A DNA stretch of 64,000 nucleotides from Paraburkholderia ribeironis (GTDB lineage Bacteria; Pseudomonadota; Gammaproteobacteria; Burkholderiales; Burkholderiaceae), in assembly GCF_900019265.1 (NCBI RefSeq), contig NZ_CYGX02000023.1:17740-81739 (forward strand). The letters are read 5' to 3'. The position numbers were made by a program, and so were the translations under genes. Below, in pieces: positions 60,513 through 64,000 of the stretch. Numbering within the stretch: position 1 is the first letter of the stretch; each line of letters starts with the position of its first letter. The notes under the pieces were generated by a model that searched no databases, was not told the origin of the DNA, and saw only the letters and a program-made list of their open reading frames with translations.

Positions 60513-63500
60513 GATGCGCTCCGCAGATGCTGGATGAGCGGCTTGAAAACGATCGACGCGAGGCTGGCGAACGGTTCGTCGAGCTTGAACGACATGCCGC
60601 GCAAGGCGATGCGCAAGGCGGGATCGTCCGATTCGCCGCGTACGCGGTCGTTGACCCAGACTCCTTGCGCAGCCGATTCGCTATCGTTCACGCGAGCCCA
60701 CGCGCTCTTCGGAAAAAAGCGCAGCGGCAGCCTGCGCCCCGCGCGGAACAGCGCGGCGAGCGGCGCCAGTTGATCGAGCGGCGCGGCGACCGGCGTCAGC
60801 TCAAAGCTCTCGCCGCTGCCATGCCACACGGTGCGGCGCGGGCCATCGGGTCGCGCGGCGCAGTAGACCAGATGCGCGAGCCACGCGGACAGATAGTCGC
60901 GTGCGGTGGCTTTGGCGTAACGAAAAATCACTTGTCCCGTTCCGGTCAACAGGTTCAGCGTGCCGTGCAGTTGCAGCGGCGTGTCGGTCGCCTCGCGAAG
61001 CAGCGTATCGTGAGCACCGAACAGTGCGCCGGCGAGCTCTACGTCGTCGGGCCAGCGCGGCGCGATGTCGAGCGCGAACGGCAGGCGCTCGACGCCCGTG
61101 GCGACCTCGCGGCGCACGCTCGCGGCGAGCTGGCTCAACGCGCCGAGTTCGCGCGCTCGCCATACCGCGCCGGTCGCGCCGCCGGGCAACTCGGGGCTTG
61201 CCGCGGCAACGCGGCGGACGCGCTCGAACATCACGTCGTGTTCGATGTCGGCGTCGAGCAGCACGGGCAACAGACGCTCGGCCAACGCATCACGCCCTGT
61301 GTAATCCAGATCGAACGGCTCGGTGTCGAGCAATTCGCCTTGCGCATCCGACAGCACGATGCCAAGGCGATCGCGCAGCAGCGCTCGCGCCGGATGACGC
61401 CAGAAGCGCACGAAGTCGTCGAACGCCACCGGCGACGTGTCTTCCGGCGGCAATGGCTGATCGAAGAATGGTGTGGCAGCCGGATGCTGCGGCGCGGCCA
61501 GCAGCGTCGCGAGTTCGGCGCGATCGGCGTCATAGGTGAACAAGCCCCGCTGCGGCAAAAAATAGTCCGCCGCAAACGCCTGCAACGGATGATCGACGAT
61601 GAACGCACGGCGCGCGTGCTCCACCTCGGCGGGACTCGCGCCCTCGCCCGCCGACACCTGGGCGAGATGGTCGAGCAGCTCGTCGACCAGCGCGGCAGGC
61701 GGCAGTGGCGCGTTATCACGAATGCTGCGGCCCGTGTACGCAATGAAGAGCCGGTCGCGCGCAGCCAGCAACAGATCGAGGAACAGGTTGCGCTCGTCGT
61801 CGCGGCGCTGCCGGTCGCCGGCTTTGCCGAACGCGGCCATCAGATCGAACTCGTCGGCGCGTGCGAGACTGGGCAGCACGCCGTCGTCCATGCCGAGCAG
61901 GCAGACGATCCGATACGGCAAGCCGCGCAAGCTGGTGAGCGACGAAAACGTCACGCTGCCCCAGGGCACGCCGCCGCGCGCCGGGTCGTCGAGCGCTTCG
62001 GTGAGCGCGCCGCGCACCACCGCGGCGGGCAGCATGACATCGTGCGCGCCGGCTTGCATCGCGTCGCCCATCTTGTCGATGGCATCGCGCACCGCGGCGA
62101 GCGTTCCGGCGAACTCGACGCCACCGTCGAAACACTGCGCGAGCGTTTCGAGCAGCAGTTGCGCCCAGGCGGCGGGCGTCTGATCGATCGCGCAGCGCGC
62201 CGCGAAGCCGTCGATATCGTCGACGAAGCGCGACAGCCGGCCAAGCAGTTCGGCGTCCGAGCCATCAGCGCCTTCGACCGGCAACCACGCGTCGACCGGT
62301 TCGCCGCCGTCCGGCATCGCGTAGCCGAGGTAAAGACGCGTGAGCGCATCCGCGAACGTATGACGGGCGATCGGCACGTGTTCGCCGGTTGGCTCGAGCG
62401 GCGCGAGTCCACGCCGCGCGCCGGCTGCCGCGAGCCATTCCTGCGCGGCTTCGAGCGAGATCGCATCGATCCCGTAACGCACGGCAAGCGCGTCGACCCG
62501 CAACCATTCGACCAGCTCCGGCGCGCCCACGCTACGCTCGGGCAGCGCCAGCCAGTCAAGCAGCAGACGCGCGACCGGGTTGGCCTGCGACGGCGGCAAG
62601 CCGGTGATCCGGTAGGGAATGCGGCGCGTGTCGCCTGCCGGCGTGGTGCCGAACACCGCGTCGATCAATGGACCGGCGGCCGCCAGATCGGAGACGGCGA
62701 CCAGCACGTCGGACGGCTGCAGATCGTCGAACTCGTCGAACCAGCCAAGCAGGCGATCGTGCAGTACTTCGAGCTGCCGCGACAGGCTATGACAGACATG
62801 CACTTCGATGCCGCGCTCGCTCGGCAATTCGTCAGTCTCGGTTTCCGCGCGCAGCTCGAGGATGGCGTTCTGCACGGCGGCGAGCCAGCTCGGCTGCGGG
62901 TTGCCGGTGAAGTCGCCGGTTTCGCCGGACGCGGCGCTCTCGGTCAGCTCATGCAGCATGTGCAACTGCGCCTGGGTCTGACGCCCCCATTCGGCGAGCA
63001 GCGGATGACCCACCTGCTGGTAGTCGAGTTGGCCGGCGGCGTCGAGCGCCTGCACGCGCGCCTCGCTGACCACGTCGAACCAGAACTCGCGGCACGGGTT
63101 CATCACGTACAGACGCACGTCGACCCAGCGTGACAGCGCGCGCAGCAACGCGACGTGCAACGGCGGCATGGTCGGCAACGCGAACACGCTGACCGCTTCG
63201 GGCCACTGCGCGTTCGAGATCGCTTCGAGATCGAGTGTGCCGATTTCCTCCAGAAAGCGGTACGCAGGCGGCAACGCGGCAGCCGGCGTATGCACATTTC
63301 CCGCGGCTTGCGCCACCTCGGCGAGCACCGCGCGCCACAGCGCCGACTGCCAGCGCTCGTCCTCGCGCGCCGCCTCGCTCGCACCGATCAGACGCGGGCC
63401 GCTCTCGTTCGCCGCGCCGCCGGCAAAGATCGAACCGCCCTGCTGCCATTGCAGCAACCATTCGGGACGATAGGTCAGATAGTGGTCGAGCACGGTCGCC

Positions 63501-63892
63501 ACGCGCCGCGCCAGTTCGTAGCGCATCGATGCGTCGGCTGCATCAAGATAGGTGCGCAGACGCGGCGACGCATTCCATGGCAGCGCCGCGTCGGCGTCCG
63601 CCAGCAACCGGTAGCAGCGCCACACGAGCCGGTCCGGCGCGAATGGCGAGTGCCGCGGCACCTCGATCACGCCGCCGATCTGCGCCCACAGCCATTGCGC
63701 GAGATAAGCAAATTCGACGTTCGCGCAGATGCCCTGGCGGTTCGCGATATCGAGTTCGAGCCGCCGCCGCACAGCGGCGCTCGGGACGATCACGGGCTGC
63801 TTGACCCAGGGATCGGAGGGCGCTTGCGCGAGGTCGTCGAGCAGTGCGCCGACCAGCGTTTCATAGCGGTTCGAATAGAAGAGCTGGAGCAT
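60509..63892 (-). CDS. recC: Exodeoxyribonuclease V gamma subunit RecC
   Basis: A 1127-residue RecC. The N-terminus (MLQLFYSNRYETLVGALLDD) is the conserved start; a longer frame to 63991 lacks family sequence. It has degenerate helicase-like domains with DDGVLPSLARADEFDLMAAF and the C-terminal nuclease-like fold that holds the Chi-recognition channel. It is the first gene of recC-recB-recD. The ribosome site is weak (GGAAG). Confidence 0.96.
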   Translation of the reverse strand: MLQLFYSNRYETLVGALLDDLAQAPSDPWVKQPVIVPSAAVRRRLELDIANRQGICANVEFAYLAQWLWAQIGGVIEVPRHSPFAPDRLVWRCYRLLADADAALPWNASPRLRTYLDAADASMRYELARRVATVLDHYLTYRPEWLLQWQQGGSIFAGGAANESGPRLIGASEAAREDERWQSALWRAVLAEVAQAAGNVHTPAAALPPAYRFLEEIGTLDLEAISNAQWPEAVSVFALPTMPPLHVALLRALSRWVDVRLYVMNPCREFWFDVVSEARVQALDAAGQLDYQQVGHPLLAEWGRQTQAQLHMLHELTESAASGETGDFTGNPQPSWLAAVQNAILELRAETETDELPSERGIEVHVCHSLSRQLEVLHDRLLGWFDEFDDLQPSDVLVAVSDLAAAGPLIDAVFGTTPAGDTRRIPYRITGLPPSQANPVARLLLDWLALPERSVGAPELVEWLRVDALAVRYGIDAISLEAAQEWLAAAGARRGLAPLEPTGEHVPIARHTFADALTRLYLGYAMPDGGEPVDAWLPVEGADGSDAELLGRLSRFVDDIDGFAARCAIDQTPAAWAQLLLETLAQCFDGGVEFAGTLAAVRDAIDKMGDAMQAGAHDVMLPAAVVRGALTEALDDPARGGVPWGSVTFSSLTSLRGLPYRIVCLLGMDDGVLPSLARADEFDLMAAFGKAGDRQRRDDERNLFLDLLLAARDRLFIAYTGRSIRDNAPLPPAALVDELLDHLAQVSAGEGASPAEVEHARRAFIVDHPLQAFAADYFLPQRGLFTYDADRAELATLLAAPQHPAATPFFDQPLPPEDTSPVAFDDFVRFWRHPARALLRDRLGIVLSDAQGELLDTEPFDLDYTGRDALAERLLPVLLDADIEHDVMFERVRRVAAASPELPGGATGAVWRARELGALSQLAASVRREVATGVERLPFALDIAPRWPDDVELAGALFGAHDTLLREATDTPLQLHGTLNLLTGTGQVIFRYAKATARDYLSAWLAHLVYCAARPDGPRRTVWHGSGESFELTPVAAPLDQLAPLAALFRAGRRLPLRFFPKSAWARVNDSESAAQGVWVNDRVRGESDDPALRIALRGMSFKLDEPFASLASIVFKPLIQHLRSAS

Positions 63893-63955
63893 GGCTTCCG
63901 GGTGAAGCGTGGCGCACGAGCGACGCACGCGAGCCACGGCAGACATTGAAGCGAC

Positions 63956-63964
63956 AGCATAACA
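63956..63964 (-). promoter_or_regulatory. Candidate extended -10 promoter of recCBD
   Basis: The minus strand reads TGTTATGCT, an extended -10 element 64 bp before the recC ATG. No good -35 is visible in the remaining 36 bp of the window. Confidence 0.4.
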
Positions 63965-64000
63965 AACAGACTCCCTAGATCCTATGAGCAAGAATTTGTC

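Noticed and set aside
60527..63133. 868-codon plus-strand frame opposite recC
   Set aside because: Antisense to recC; no ribosome site and no recognisable domain.

Overview
The window looks like a stretch of core chromosome from a high-GC beta-proteobacterium of the Burkholderiaceae, most like Paraburkholderia. The reasons are gene content and order: an odhA-odhB-lpdA-zapE block, a second long-tailed Hfq (Hfq2 type), DUF2968, DUF2147 and DUF1571 proteins, a rimP-nusA-infB-rbfA-truB operon and a recC-recB-recD operon. There is no rRNA, no tRNA that I can recognise, no prophage, no CRISPR array and no complete insertion sequence. The only transposon-like genes are two solitary DUF4096 (IS5-type N-terminal) proteins.

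Layout. 1-10.7 kb: a PsrA-like TetR regulator followed by a same-strand fatty-acid block, fadE - two-domain FabG - MaoC hydratase - FadI-type thiolase - fadD - DUF1571 exported protein. 10.7-14.5 kb (minus): an operon-like set of small lipoprotein, ECF sigma factor, membrane anti-sigma factor, vanillyl-alcohol-oxidase-type flavoprotein and a Tat-exported protein with a pentapeptide-repeat tail. 14.8-18.9 kb: Hfq2, small Burkholderiales proteins, DUF2968, DUF2147 and a DUF4096 protein. 19-28.3 kb (minus): zapE, the three subunits of 2-oxoglutarate dehydrogenase, and typA. 28.7-33.7 kb (plus): marR-outer membrane factor-emrA-emrB efflux operon. 33.9-40.5 kb (minus): truB, rbfA, infB, nusA, rimP. 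41-46.8 kb (minus): rluB, scpB, an aminotransferase and a LysR regulator. 47.2-54.4 kb: small exported and hypothetical proteins, a second DUF4096 protein, a YdcF-like protein, an ABM monooxygenase, an EAL phosphodiesterase, arfB and a membrane protein. 54.5-63.9 kb (minus): recC, recB, recD with 4-nt overlaps.

How the genes work together. The first block contains acyl-CoA ligase, acyl-CoA dehydrogenase, a MaoC hydratase, a FabG-type dehydrogenase and thiolase, a beta-oxidation set in which the hydratase and dehydrogenase are of the (R)-specific types rather than FadB/FadJ. The 12.9-14.5 kb sigma/anti-sigma pair probably governs its own operon, linking an envelope signal to an exported-protein/flavin-oxidase module of unknown purpose; I regard this as the most likely undescribed system here. 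The emr block is a self-regulated drug efflux unit. The translation block is the standard one.

A second theme is the number of short tandem arrays with 9-15 bp units, both between genes (42-93, 44198-44275, 45642-45704, 54417-54482) and inside genes, where they encode low-complexity linkers or tails (FabG linker, Tat-protein tail, RecD insert; the Hfq2, RluB and ScpB tails are also low complexity). All family assignments rest on reading motifs and remembered family features; no database search was run.
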